The notes under the pieces are model-generated. The model was not told where the DNA came from. It ran no database searches and was given only the letters and a program-made list of their open reading frames with translations. From JBFXIE01 sp050176255 (GTDB lineage Bacteria; Pseudomonadota; Gammaproteobacteria; Burkholderiales; Burkholderiaceae_C), in assembly GCF_050176255.1 (NCBI RefSeq), contig NZ_JBFXIE010000001.1: a stretch of DNA of 64,000 nt; one strand, 5' to 3'. This document shows, in pieces, positions 33,002-42,210 of the stretch. Each line of letters starts with the position of its first letter. Positions within the stretch are counted from its first letter, which is position 1. Position numbers and translations under genes: made by a program.

Positions 33002-33748
33002 ATGCCTTTCACGCGCCCCGCAGGGATTTCGCAGCACTGGCGCCAGCGCCTGCGCGCGCTGGCGGGCCTGGCAGACCTGGCCGGGCGCCTGCCCAGCCAG
33101 TGCGCGGTCTGCCATGCCTGGCCCGCCAGCCGCCTGTGCAGCGCCTGCTGCGCCCGCTTTGCCCAGCCGCTGGCGCGCTGCGCCACCTGCGCCTGCGTCG
33201 TGCCAGACGGCGTAGCGCAATGCGGCGATTGCCTGCTGCACCCGCCGCCGTTGGACGCCTGCCTGGCTGCCGTTTGCTACGGCTACCCCTGGGACGGCAT
33301 CGTCGGGCGGTTCAAGTTCCAGGCCGACCCGGGCTGGGCCGGCGCGCTGGCTGCGCTCATGCGCCAGGCGCCCGGCGCGCAGGCCTTGCTGGCGCACTCC
33401 GATCTGGTGCTGCCCATCCCTCTGTCAGACCAGCGGCTGCGCCAGCGCGGCTACAACCAGGCGCTGCTGCTGGCGCGCCGGCTGGGCCACCCGTGCGTGC
33501 CGGCCCAGGTGCTGCTGCGCACCCGCGATGCCCAGGCGCAAAGCCACCTGGGGCGCGCGCAGCGCCTGCGCAACCTGCGCGGCGCTTTCATGGTGGATCC
33601 GCTGCGGGTGGCGCTGGTGGCAGGCCGGCGGGTGCTGCTGGTGGACGACGTGATGACCACCGGCGCCACGCTGCACGCCGCCGCGGCCGCCCTGCGCGAG
33701 GCGGGTGCGCGGCACATCGGGGCGCTGGTGCTGGCCCGCACACCATGA
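33002..33748 (+). CDS. comF: ComF-family phosphoribosyltransferase
   Basis: This 248-residue protein has an N-terminal zinc-ribbon-like set of cysteines (CAVCHAWPASRLCSACC; CATCACV; CGDC) and a C-terminal phosphoribosyltransferase domain with the PRPP motif VLLVDDVMTTGAT and the family block QRLRQRGYNQALLLAR. ComF homologues act in natural DNA uptake in some bacteria. No other competence genes lie nearby. A TATATT at 32990-32995, only seven nt before the ATG, suggests a very short or absent leader. Confidence 0.9.
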   Translation: MPFTRPAGISQHWRQRLRALAGLADLAGRLPSQCAVCHAWPASRLCSACCARFAQPLARCATCACVVPDGVAQCGDCLLHPPPLDACLAAVCYGYPWDGIVGRFKFQADPGWAGALAALMRQAPGAQALLAHSDLVLPIPLSDQRLRQRGYNQALLLARRLGHPCVPAQVLLRTRDAQAQSHLGRAQRLRNLRGAFMVDPLRVALVAGRRVLLVDDVMTTGATLHAAAAALREAGARHIGALVLARTP

Positions 33749-33877
33749 CGGACGCCGCGCTGGTGTGCGCCAATGACAGACAGCGCCCTGCGCCCGCGGT
33801 GCGCAAGATACGATTCATTACCAACCGCCGCCGCTGCGGCCTGACCGCACAGCCCGCCTGCCGCAGACAATCGCGCC

Positions 33878-34357
33878 ATGTTTCACATCGTTCTTGTCGA
33901 ACCCGAGATTCCGCCCAACACCGGCAACGTGATCCGGCTGGCGGCCAATACCGGCTGCATGCTGCATCTGGTGGAACCGCTGGGTTTTTCGATGGAAGAC
34001 CGGCTCATGCGCCGCGCGGGGCTGGATTACCACGAGTACGCCGATGTGCGCCGCCATGCCGGCTGGACGGCGCTGCTGCGCAGCATGCAGCCTGACCCCG
34101 CGCGCATGTTCGCCCTGACCACGCACGGCACGCAGACGGTTTTTGACACCGGCTTTCAGCCCGGCGACTGGTTTGTGTTCGGCTCCGAGTCGCGCGGCCT
34201 GCCGGTGGAGCTGCGCGAGAGCTTCCCGCCCGCGCAGCGCCTGCGCCTGCCCATGCTGCCCGGGCAGCGCAGCCTGAACCTGTCCAACGCCGTGGCAGTG
34301 ACGGTCTATGAAGCCTGGCGGCAAAACAGTTTTCTGACCCGTGCGCTGAGGGCCTGA
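33878..34357 (+). CDS. trmL: tRNA (cytidine(34)-2'-O)-methyltransferase
   Basis: This 159-residue SPOUT methyltransferase modifies the wobble base of leucine tRNAs. It starts with the family hallmark FHIVLVEPEIPPNTGNVIRLAANTG. The knot region is seen as WFVFGSESRGLP and LRLPMLPGQRSLNLSNAVAV. The length is normal for the minimal TrmL fold. It stands alone, 130 nt after comF. Confidence 0.94.
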   Translation: MFHIVLVEPEIPPNTGNVIRLAANTGCMLHLVEPLGFSMEDRLMRRAGLDYHEYADVRRHAGWTALLRSMQPDPARMFALTTHGTQTVFDTGFQPGDWFVFGSESRGLPVELRESFPPAQRLRLPMLPGQRSLNLSNAVAVTVYEAWRQNSFLTRALRA

Positions 34358-34372
34358 GAAAGTGTGAGCCTC

Positions 34373-35002
34373 TCAAGCCTCATGCAGCCAGGCGCAGATG
34401 CCCTTCCACTGCTCCAGGTCACGCGCCACACGCGTGGGCGTCAGGTCGAACAGCGTCAGCCCGTGCGCCGCCAGGTGCACATAGTTTTGTGTGTTGCGCA
34501 GGTAGCCCAGCACCGGCAGGCCCAGGTTGTCCACGAATTCATGCAGCTTGTCGGCAGAGATGGTGCGCTGATCCACACGCATGCCCACGATGCCGATGGG
34601 CACGCCCGCGCTGCGGCGGTGCGTGGCCAAGTCGTCCAGAAACTGGCGCGTGGCAAAGATGTCGAACATGCTGGGCTGCAGCGGCACGATGATGCGGTCG
34701 GCCAGCTTGAGCGTGTCTTTCAGGCGCCAGCCGTGCAGGCCCGCGGGGGTGTCCAGCACGGCGTGGCTGGCGCTGCGGGGGGGTTTTTCAAGGCGGTCGG
34801 CCTCGGGCGCCATCACGTCCCATGCGCCAATGGGCCGCGCCGCTTCGGGGCGCTGCTGCAGCCACAGCCGCGCAGACTGCTGGCGGTCCACATCGCCCAG
34901 CGCCACGGCGTGGCCGCGGCTGGCGTAGTAGCCCGCGATATTGGTCGCCAGCGTGGACTTGCCCACGCCGCCCTTGGGATTTGCAACGGCAACCACGGTC
35001 AT
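34373..35002 (-). CDS. ParA/MinD-family ATPase, orphan
   Basis: This 209-residue deviant Walker-A ATPase begins MTVVAVANPKGGVGKSTLATN. It has the conserved aspartate in VALGDVDRQQSARLWLQQ and HAVLDTPAG for Walker B. Such proteins position plasmids, chromosomes or protein clusters by cycling on the nucleoid. No ParB, MipZ-type partner or centromere-like repeat lies next to it, so its cargo is unknown. AGGAG before the ATG at 35002 sets the start. It is convergent with trmL. Confidence 0.88.
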   Translation of the reverse strand: MTVVAVANPKGGVGKSTLATNIAGYYASRGHAVALGDVDRQQSARLWLQQRPEAARPIGAWDVMAPEADRLEKPPRSASHAVLDTPAGLHGWRLKDTLKLADRIIVPLQPSMFDIFATRQFLDDLATHRRSAGVPIGIVGMRVDQRTISADKLHEFVDNLGLPVLGYLRNTQNYVHLAAHGLTLFDLTPTRVARDLEQWKGICAWLHEA

Positions 35003-35063
35003 GCGTATCTCCTGTGCACCCGGCCCGTGCGGGCGCAGTGTCCGGCCGGGCAAGAGTGTTTGT

Positions 35064-35122
35064 CAAAAATGGCTCCAGCGCTTGCGCAAGAACCGCCAGT
35101 TGCTACTGTTTTTGTAGTTCTC
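35064..35122 (+). repeat. Dispersed palindromic repeat, copy d (diverged)
   Basis: This family 1 copy upstream of the ParA-like gene has AAAATGGCTCCAGCGCTTGC, then a degraded right half (CCAGTTGCTACTG). Confidence 0.7.
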
Positions 35123-35128
35123 AAGTGC

Positions 35129-35767
35129 CTAACCCTGCTGCCCGCCGCGCTTGACGAAGAACAGCCCCGCGCCCACCAGCATCAGCAGCCCGCCAAACAC
35201 CCGGTTTTGCGTGCGCATGGCGCGGCCGCTGCGCATCAGGGCGCGCAAGGCGCTGGCGCCTGCGGCGTAACCGTTCATCACCACCAGGTCCACACAGACC
35301 ATGGTCAAGGCCATGACCAGCAACTGGCTCCACAGCGGGCGGGTGTCGGTCATGAACTGCGGCAGCACGGCCACCATGAAGATGATGCCCTTGGGGTTGG
35401 TGACATTGGTCAGCAAGCCCGTCAACATGCGCCGGCGCCAGCTGGCGGGTTGCGCCTGCAAATCGCCCTGCAGCGTGCCGGCAGCGCCCGCGCGCCACTG
35501 GCAAAAGCCCAGGTAAATCAGGTAACAGGCGCCCAGCACCTTGACGATGCTGAAGGCCAGCTCAGACGCCACCAGCACCGAGCCCAGGCCCGCGCCCGCC
35601 ACCACCAGGATCAGCAGCAGGCCCAGCTCCAGCCCCACGATGGTGGCACCTGCCTTGCGCACACCGTACGACAGCCCGTGGCTCATGCACAGCACGGCGC
35701 CCGAACCCGGGGAGATGGCGATCACCCACGACGCCGCAAAAAAAGCCAACCAGGTGTGCCAGTCCAT
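35129..35767 (-). CDS. LysE/RhtB-family amino acid exporter
   Basis: This 212-residue inner-membrane protein has six hydrophobic segments and the family N-terminal signature, here AISPGSGAVLCMSHGLSYGVRKAG. A second landmark is LTNVTNPKGIIFMVAVLPQF. Members export amino acids such as lysine, homoserine or threonine. The ATG at 35767 (MDWHTWL) begins directly at the first segment; 28 more codons upstream lack membrane or signal character. The substrate is unknown. Confidence 0.9.
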   Translation of the reverse strand: MDWHTWLAFFAASWVIAISPGSGAVLCMSHGLSYGVRKAGATIVGLELGLLLILVVAGAGLGSVLVASELAFSIVKVLGACYLIYLGFCQWRAGAAGTLQGDLQAQPASWRRRMLTGLLTNVTNPKGIIFMVAVLPQFMTDTRPLWSQLLVMALTMVCVDLVVMNGYAAGASALRALMRSGRAMRTQNRVFGGLLMLVGAGLFFVKRGGQQG

Positions 35768-35862
35768 GTTGCGATCCGATGGGAGATGGGGCGGGTGTTG
35801 CGAAGGCGGCGATTGTAGGAGGCCACCCGATAACCCCATGACGCCCTGCAAGCCACAGCATG

Positions 35863-35922
35863 CAAAAAGAGCCTGCAGCGCCCGTCAATCAAGCGCTACA
35901 AGCTCCTATAACGATAGCAAAA
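35863..35922 (+). repeat. Dispersed palindromic repeat, copy e
   Basis: This family 1 copy lies between the exporter and the second Bug gene. It has GAGCCTGCAGCGCCCGTCA, then ATCAAGCGCTACAAGCTCC and ATAGCAAAAT. Confidence 0.8.
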
Positions 35923-35926
35923 TGAA

Positions 35927-36922
35927 TCAGTCGGCAGTAGCGCCGGACTCCTTCACCACCTTGCCCCACTTGACGCTCTCGGCCTTGATGAAGGCGGCGA
36001 ACTGGTCGGGCGTTTCGGCCACCACTTCACCGCCCTGCTCGGCGATTTTCTTCTTCACGTCAGCCTGGTTCAGCACCTTGGTCAGAGCGGCTTGCAGCTT
36101 GCTCAGCACCGGCTTGGGCGTAGCGGCGGGCGCGAACATGCCAAACCAGGACGTGGCCTCGTAGCCGGGCACCCCGGCTTCGGCGATGGTGGGCACGTCG
36201 GGCAGTTCGGGCGAGCGCTTGGCCGTGGTCACGGCGATGGGGCGCAGCTTGCCCGAGCGCACATGCTGGATGGCCGAGGGCATGTTGTCGAACATGACGG
36301 ACGTCTGGCCGCCCAGCAGGTCGGTCATGGCCGGGGCGCTGCCCTTGTAGGGCACGTGCAGCATGTCGGTGCCGGTCATGCTCTTGAACAGCTCGCCCGA
36401 CACGTGGGGCGACGCGCCGCTGCCCGGCGAGCCGAAAGTGATCTTGCCGGGGTTGGCCTTGGCGTAGGCGATCATTTCCTTGACGGTCTTGAACGGCTGG
36501 CTGGGGTGGGCCACCAGCAGGTTGGGCACCGTGGCCACGCGCGACAGCGGGGCAAAGTCCTTCACCGGGTCAAAAGGCAGCTTCTTGTACAGCGACTGGT
36601 TGATGGCGTGCGTGCCCACCGTGCCCATGAACAGGGTGTAGCCGTCGGCCGCGGCCTTGGCGGCCAGCGATGCGCCGATGTTGCCGCCCGCGCCGGGCTT
36701 GTTGTCCACCACGACCGACTGGCCCAGCTCGGTCGTGAGGCCCTGGCCCACGATGCGCGCCAGGATGTCGGTGGTGCCACCGGCCGAGAACGGCACGACG
36801 ATGGTGATGGGCTTGGAGGGGAAGTTCTGCGCGGCGGCGCCCAGGGGCAACGCGCCAGCGGCGGCCACAGCCAGGGATGCCAGCAAGGTGCGGCGTGCGA
36901 TGTGGCGGGTGGTGGTGGTCAT
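35927..36922 (-). CDS. Bug-family substrate-binding protein
   Basis: This 331-residue periplasmic binding protein has an arginine-pair signal peptide (MTTTTRHIARRTLLASLAVA...). The Bug motifs are FPSKPITIVVPFSAGGTTDILAR, VVDNKPGAGGNIGASLAAKAA, FGSPGSGASPHVSGELF and PTIAEAGVPGYEATSWFG. It lies just after the pca thiolase gene on the same strand. It could bind an aromatic acid or a ring-cleavage product, but that is only context. AAGGACT upstream of the ATG supports the start. No membrane partners are nearby. Confidence 0.92.
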   Translation of the reverse strand: MTTTTRHIARRTLLASLAVAAAGALPLGAAAQNFPSKPITIVVPFSAGGTTDILARIVGQGLTTELGQSVVVDNKPGAGGNIGASLAAKAAADGYTLFMGTVGTHAINQSLYKKLPFDPVKDFAPLSRVATVPNLLVAHPSQPFKTVKEMIAYAKANPGKITFGSPGSGASPHVSGELFKSMTGTDMLHVPYKGSAPAMTDLLGGQTSVMFDNMPSAIQHVRSGKLRPIAVTTAKRSPELPDVPTIAEAGVPGYEATSWFGMFAPAATPKPVLSKLQAALTKVLNQADVKKKIAEQGGEVVAETPDQFAAFIKAESVKWGKVVKESGATAD

Positions 36923-36997
36923 GCGGGAGTCCTTGTTCTCGTTGAAGTGCGGCAATGGATGACGCAGTGCGCCTTGTGAGCGCGGGTTGGTTAACAC

Positions 36998-37077
36998 AAA
37001 AAAAAGGGTGACGTGAGGTGAATGAGGCAGTGGCGGCAGTGGCGGCAGTGGCGGCATTCGCCGCACTCGCCGTCACC
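36998..37077 (-). terminator. Possible terminator after pcaF, with a tandem repeat in the loop
   Basis: On the minus strand GGTGACG (37077-37071) can pair with CGTCACC (37013-37007), followed closely by eight T residues (complement of 36998-37005). The loop is long and contains its own GCGGC/GCCGC hairpin and three 9-bp repeats. The T-run right after the stem supports a terminator. Confidence 0.45.
37031..37057. repeat. Short tandem repeat (9 bp x 3)
   Basis: TGGCGGCAG occurs twice and TGGCGGCAT once, head to tail, in the gap between pcaF and the Bug gene. Confidence 0.85.
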
Positions 37078-37086
37078 GCCACGCCG

Positions 37087-38298
<1,212 letters not shown>

Positions 38299-38318
38299 GG
38301 TGTCTCCGGGGGGAATAT

Positions 38319-38370
38319 CAAAAAAGTGAGCTGCCAGCGCTCGTCCATCAAGCGCTGGAGGCCGTTTTGG
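38319..38370 (-). repeat. Dispersed palindromic repeat, copy f
   Basis: This family 1 copy lies between pcaJ and pcaF in reverse orientation. It has GCCTCCAGCGCTTGATGG, then GAGCGCTGGCAGCTCAC. The stem CCAGCGCT/AGCGCTGG is intact. Confidence 0.85.
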
Positions 38371-38373
38371 TAC

Positions 38374-39027
38374 TTATTGCTGGGCGGGCTGGATCGGCAG
38401 GCCGACGATGCGCTCCAGCTCCTCATGCGAGAGGCCGGGCACGGTGTCGATCAGGCGCAGGCCCTGGGGCGTGCATTCCAGCGTGCACAGGTCGGTGTAG
38501 ATGCGCTTGACGCAGGCCAGGCCCGTCAGGGGGTAGCTGCAGGCCTGCACCACCTTGCATTCGCCGGTCTTGCTGACCAGATCCATCATCACCCAGGTGG
38601 ACTTGGCGCCCACGGCCAGGTCCATGGCGCCGCCCACGGCAGGAATGGCGCCGGGCTCGCCGGTGCTCCAGTTGGCCAGGTCGCCCGTGGCAGATACCTG
38701 GAACGCGCCCAGCACGCAGATGTCCAGGTGGCCGCCGCGCATCATTGCGAAGCTGTCGGCATGGTGGAAGTAGCAGCCGCCGGGCAGCAGCGTGACGGGC
38801 TGCTTGCCGGCGTTGGTCAGGTCGTAGTCTTCCTGGCCCTTGGCGGGCGCGGGGCCCATGCCCAGGATGCCGTTCTCGGAATGCAGCACCACCTCGCGGC
38901 CTGCGGGGATGTGGTTGGCCACCAGGGTCGGCTGGCCGATGCCCAGGTTGACGTAGGCACCGTCGAAGATGTCCTGGGCCACTCGGGCGGCCAGTTCGTC
39001 CTTGGTTCGTTTTTGATAGCTGCTCAC
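38374..39027 (-). CDS. pcaJ: 3-oxoadipate CoA-transferase subunit B
   Basis: This 217-residue beta subunit of succinyl-CoA:3-oxoacid CoA-transferase family I carries the catalytic glutamate in LHSENGILGMGP. The family blocks YVNLGIGQPTLVAN and GGAMDLAVGAK are present. With PcaI it activates 3-oxoadipate for PcaF. catJ is an equivalent name in some strains; the pca name is chosen because of pcaF and the IclR-type regulator. Confidence 0.93.
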   Translation of the reverse strand: MSSYQKRTKDELAARVAQDIFDGAYVNLGIGQPTLVANHIPAGREVVLHSENGILGMGPAPAKGQEDYDLTNAGKQPVTLLPGGCYFHHADSFAMMRGGHLDICVLGAFQVSATGDLANWSTGEPGAIPAVGGAMDLAVGAKSTWVMMDLVSKTGECKVVQACSYPLTGLACVKRIYTDLCTLECTPQGLRLIDTVPGLSHEELERIVGLPIQPAQQ

Positions 39028-39054
39028 GCTGTATCTCCTTGGGCTGAACGGGCT

Positions 39055-39750
39055 TTACTGCTTGAATCCACCGGCCTGGGTGGCCACGCGCGGCACCTTG
39101 ACGACCTTGCTCACGTAGATGCCGGGGGTGACCACGGCTTCGGGGTCCATCTCGCCCAGCTCCACCAGCTCATGCACGGTGGCCACGGTGTACTTGGCCG
39201 CCATGGCGCACACGGGGCCGAAGTTGCGCGCCGACATGCGGCAGGTCAGGTTGCCCCAGCGGTCGCCCTTCTCGGCCTTGACCAGCGCCACGTCGCCGTA
39301 GATGGGGTACTCCAGCACGTAGTGCTTGCCGTTGATCTCGCGGGTTTCCTTGCCCTCGGCCAGCTGCGTGCCGTAGGCCGTGGGGCAGAAGAAGGCGCCG
39401 ATGCCGGCGCCCGCGGCGCGCATGCGCTCGGCCAGATTGCCCTGGGGCACCAGTTCCAGCTCGATCTTGCCGCTGCGGTACAGCTCGTCGAACACATAGC
39501 TGTCCACCTGGCGCGGGAAGCTGCAGATGATCTTGCGCACCTGCCCGCTCTTGAGCAGCGCGGCCAGGCCGGCATCGCCATTGCCTGCGTTGTTGTTGAC
39601 CACGGTGAGCTCACGCGCGCCGTGGGCGATCAGTCCGTCGATCAGCTCGATGGGGTTACCCGATGTGCCAAAGCCGCCAATCAGCACGGTGGCGCCGTCC
39701 TGGACGCCCGACAGCGCCTGGGCGACAGAATCCGCAATCTTGTTGATCAT
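39055..39750 (-). CDS. pcaI: 3-oxoadipate CoA-transferase subunit A
   Basis: This 231-residue alpha subunit has the family motif VLIGGFGTSGNPIELIDGL and the later block FCPTAYGTQLAEGKETREINGKHYVLE. It pairs with PcaJ, 27 nt downstream. The ATG at 39750 gives the normal length; the open frame upstream covers the promoter region and is not coding. It is the first gene of the pcaIJF operon and is divergent from an IclR-type regulator, with an operator-rich region between them. Confidence 0.94.
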   Translation of the reverse strand: MINKIADSVAQALSGVQDGATVLIGGFGTSGNPIELIDGLIAHGARELTVVNNNAGNGDAGLAALLKSGQVRKIICSFPRQVDSYVFDELYRSGKIELELVPQGNLAERMRAAGAGIGAFFCPTAYGTQLAEGKETREINGKHYVLEYPIYGDVALVKAEKGDRWGNLTCRMSARNFGPVCAMAAKYTVATVHELVELGEMDPEAVVTPGIYVSKVVKVPRVATQAGGFKQ

Positions 39751-39815
39751 GTGTTGCTGGTTCAGAGAGGTGGAGGGAAGCTGGCCGGGGCCGGCTGTCG
39801 TGATCGCGTCATTTT

Positions 39816-39861
39816 GTTCGCTTATAGAACAAATGTTCGTACAATGAATTCTAGGACGAAC
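39816..39861. promoter_or_regulatory. Overlapping divergent promoters and operators between pcaI and the IclR gene
   Basis: Plus strand: TTCGCT (39817-39822), 17 bp, TACAAT (39840-39845) reads toward the regulator. Minus strand: TTCATT (complement of 39843-39848), 16 bp, TATAAG (complement of 39821-39826) reads toward pcaI. Inverted GTTC/GAAC (39816-39819 with 39827-39830) and GTTCGT/ACGAAC (39835-39840 with 39856-39861) overlap these hexamers and are good operator candidates for the IclR-family protein. Confidence 0.6.
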
Positions 39862-39865
39862 TGCC

Positions 39866-40669
39866 GTGAATGACACTCCTTTTCCCATAAGTAATACCCA
39901 CAAGCCAGGGGATAACTACGTACAGTCGTTCGCCCGGGGGCTGGAGGTGATCCGCTCATTCAGTGCGGCGGCGCCGCAGCAGACGCTCAGCGAAGTGGCC
40001 GCCCGCACGGGCCTGACGCGCGCGGGCGCGCGGCGCATCCTGCTCACGCTGCAAACGCTGGGCTACATGGAAAGCGACGGCCGGCTGTTTCGGCTCACGC
40101 CGCGCATCCTGGATCTGGGCTTCGCCTACCTCAGCTCCATGCCCATCTGGGATCTGGCCGAGCCGCTGATGGATGCGCTGACCGACCGCGTGCATGAGTC
40201 ATGCTCGGCTGCGGTGCTCGACGGGCTGGACATCGTCTATGTGCTGCGCGTGCACACCCACAAGATCATGAGTACCAACCTGACCGCGGGCTCGCGCCTG
40301 CCGGCGTTCTGGACGTCGATGGGGCGCGTGCTGCTGGCCGAGCTGCCACCGCAGGATCTGCACGCGCGCCTGGCCGCGTTGCCGCGCCAGCAGTTCACGC
40401 GGCACACGGCGCTGGACGACGAGACGCTGCTGACGCGCATCGCCCAGGCGCGCGAGCAAGGCTGGAGCCTGGTGGATCAGGAGCTGGAGGAAGGCCTGAT
40501 CTCGGTGGCAGCGCCGCTCAAGAACCGCACGGGCCAGGTGGTGGCGGCGCTGAACATCAGCGGCCAGGCCAACCGCACCAGCACCGAGGTGCTGCGCCAG
40601 CAGTTGCTGCCCGAGCTGCTGCAGACCGCGCAGGGCATATCACGCCTGCTGGGCGCGCGCGGCGCATAA
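39866..40669 (+). CDS. IclR-family transcriptional regulator (PcaR-like)
   Basis: This 267-residue regulator has an N-terminal winged helix (FARGLEVIRSFSAAAPQQTLSEVAARTGLTRAGARRILLTL) and a C-terminal effector domain. RLFRLTPRILDLGFAYLSS and EEGLISVAAPLKNRTGQVVAALNISG are IclR-family landmarks. The divergent pcaIJF operon makes it the likely pathway regulator responding to 3-oxoadipate. The start codon is GTG (39866). A weak AGGA lies about nine nt upstream, and the mapped -10 suggests a very short leader. Confidence 0.92.
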   Translation: MNDTPFPISNTHKPGDNYVQSFARGLEVIRSFSAAAPQQTLSEVAARTGLTRAGARRILLTLQTLGYMESDGRLFRLTPRILDLGFAYLSSMPIWDLAEPLMDALTDRVHESCSAAVLDGLDIVYVLRVHTHKIMSTNLTAGSRLPAFWTSMGRVLLAELPPQDLHARLAALPRQQFTRHTALDDETLLTRIAQAREQGWSLVDQELEEGLISVAAPLKNRTGQVVAALNISGQANRTSTEVLRQQLLPELLQTAQGISRLLGARGA

Positions 40670-40721
40670 ACGCGGCATGGGCCCCACATCCGCCCTGCAA
40701 GCCCGTGCTACCCTGAAGACC

Positions 40722-41156
40722 ATGTTCAACCCCACACAAGCCGACGTACGCCGTTTTTTCTGCGCCGCGCATGCCAAGCAGCAGACCGGCCAGGCCATGG
40801 AGGCCATCGAGACACTCGCCGGCCTGTGGATTGCCGAGCACCCCGAATACCATGCCGAGCTGCAGGACGTGAACGCCGCCCTGGCGCGCAACTACGACGA
40901 AACGCCCAGCCGCACCAACCCGTTTTTGCACCTGTCCATGCATCTGTCGATCAGCGAGCAGTGCAGCATTGACCAGCCACGCGGCATCCGCCAGGCGGTG
41001 GAATTGCTGGCTGCGCGCCTGGGATCGCTGCACGATGCGCACCATGCCGCCATGGACTGCCTGGGCACCATGCTGTGGGAAGCGCAACGCGCCGGGCGCC
41101 CGCCTGACGGCGAAGCCTATGTCGCCTGCGTCCAGCGGCGCGCCACACGCGGCTGA
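40722..41156 (+). CDS. DUF1841-family protein
   Basis: This 144-residue cytoplasmic protein of unknown function begins MFNPTQADVRRFF and includes ETPSRTNPFLHLSMHLSISEQCSIDQPRGI and a helical C-terminus with HDAHHAAMDCLGTMLWEAQR. Histidine and glutamate are conserved in this type, but no enzyme activity can be assigned. Its last 40 bases overlap the convergent universal stress protein gene. Confidence 0.85.
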   Translation: MFNPTQADVRRFFCAAHAKQQTGQAMEAIETLAGLWIAEHPEYHAELQDVNAALARNYDETPSRTNPFLHLSMHLSISEQCSIDQPRGIRQAVELLAARLGSLHDAHHAAMDCLGTMLWEAQRAGRPPDGEAYVACVQRRATRG

Positions 41157-42001
41157 ACCACCGTGGTGCAGGCCGCTGCTGCCCTGTAGTCCCGCGGGTA
41201 CACCAGCAGGTCGCAGGCCAGTCCGCCCAGCAGGCTCCGTGCCATGCTGCCCAGCAGGAAATCCAGCAGCCGGCTGCGGCGACGTTGCGCCAGCGCCACC
41301 AGGTCTGCCCCCGAGCGCTGCTGGTACGCCGCCACCTCCTGCACCACATCGCCGCCCGTGCCCACGGTCATCAGCACCCGGTTGCGCTGCGTGCCGCATG
41401 CCTGCGACAGGCGCACCAGCCAGTCCTGGGAGCAGCGGCGCACCTCTTCGCGGTAGTCGCGCACGGCCTGCACTGAAGCCTGCGCGCGCGTATCCACCGT
41501 GTGCAAAAGCTCCACGGCGGCCCCTCCGTCCAGCGCTAGCGCGTAGCACGCCAGCGCGCGGGAAGCAGCCGAAAAATCCACCGCTACCAGCAGATGGTCA
41601 TAGGCAGCCCGCGCTGGCTGCTGCACCACCAGCACCGGGCAGGGGCTGCGCCGCAGGAGCTGCGCCAGCGTGCCGCCCAGACACAGACCAGCCAGGCCGG
41701 TGCTTGCGCGCCTGTCCAGCACCAGCAAGTCGGCCCCGGCCGCGGCACGCAGGGTTTCGCGCACTACGCCGTCGCCTCGATAGGTCAGCGCCTTGACCTG
41801 CAGATCGTGGCGCTGGGCCAGTTGCCGGGCACGCTGATCGAGGCGATCCTGCGGGTCGGAAAACTTCGGGTCGGGCTCTTCGGCACCAAACAGGATGTGC
41901 AGGCGCGCCTTGTGCCCGGCCGCCAGCAGCGCAGCGCGATCCAACGCGTGCTCTGCTGCGGTCGAAAAATCGGTGAGGGCCACAATGGTCTGAAAGCGCA
42001 T
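41117..42001 (-). CDS. Tandem-domain universal stress protein
   Basis: This 294-residue cytoplasmic protein consists of two UspA-like domains. The first (about 1-140) begins TIVALTDFSTAAEHALDRAALLA and ends GTLAQLLRRSPCPVLVVQQ; the second begins HLLVAVDFSAASRALACYALAL and ends GSMARSLLGGLACDLLVYP. The ATP-binding glycine motif is G-X-L-A-X-X-L-L in the first and similar in the second. Its role in stress survival is general. The final 40 bases overlap DUF1841 on the opposite strand. Confidence 0.9.
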   Translation of the reverse strand: MRFQTIVALTDFSTAAEHALDRAALLAAGHKARLHILFGAEEPDPKFSDPQDRLDQRARQLAQRHDLQVKALTYRGDGVVRETLRAAAGADLLVLDRRASTGLAGLCLGGTLAQLLRRSPCPVLVVQQPARAAYDHLLVAVDFSAASRALACYALALDGGAAVELLHTVDTRAQASVQAVRDYREEVRRCSQDWLVRLSQACGTQRNRVLMTVGTGGDVVQEVAAYQQRSGADLVALAQRRRSRLLDFLLGSMARSLLGGLACDLLVYPRDYRAAAACTTVVQPRVARRWTQAT

Positions 42002-42210
42002 GGTGCAAAAACTCCGGTAGCCGTGAACAAATGCGACGGCATGCGCCTGGCCGACGGTGGCTGCGCATCAGCCACCACGTTAGTGCGTCAAGATGACAGC
42101 GCATACGGGCTGCCAGGCTCGCGCGCTGTAAATAAGCGAAACCGCTGCAACCGCAGGGCCTGGCCGCCGCGATCAGCACTGCGCGGCGGTGGCTGGCGCA
42201 TAGGCCGCGA

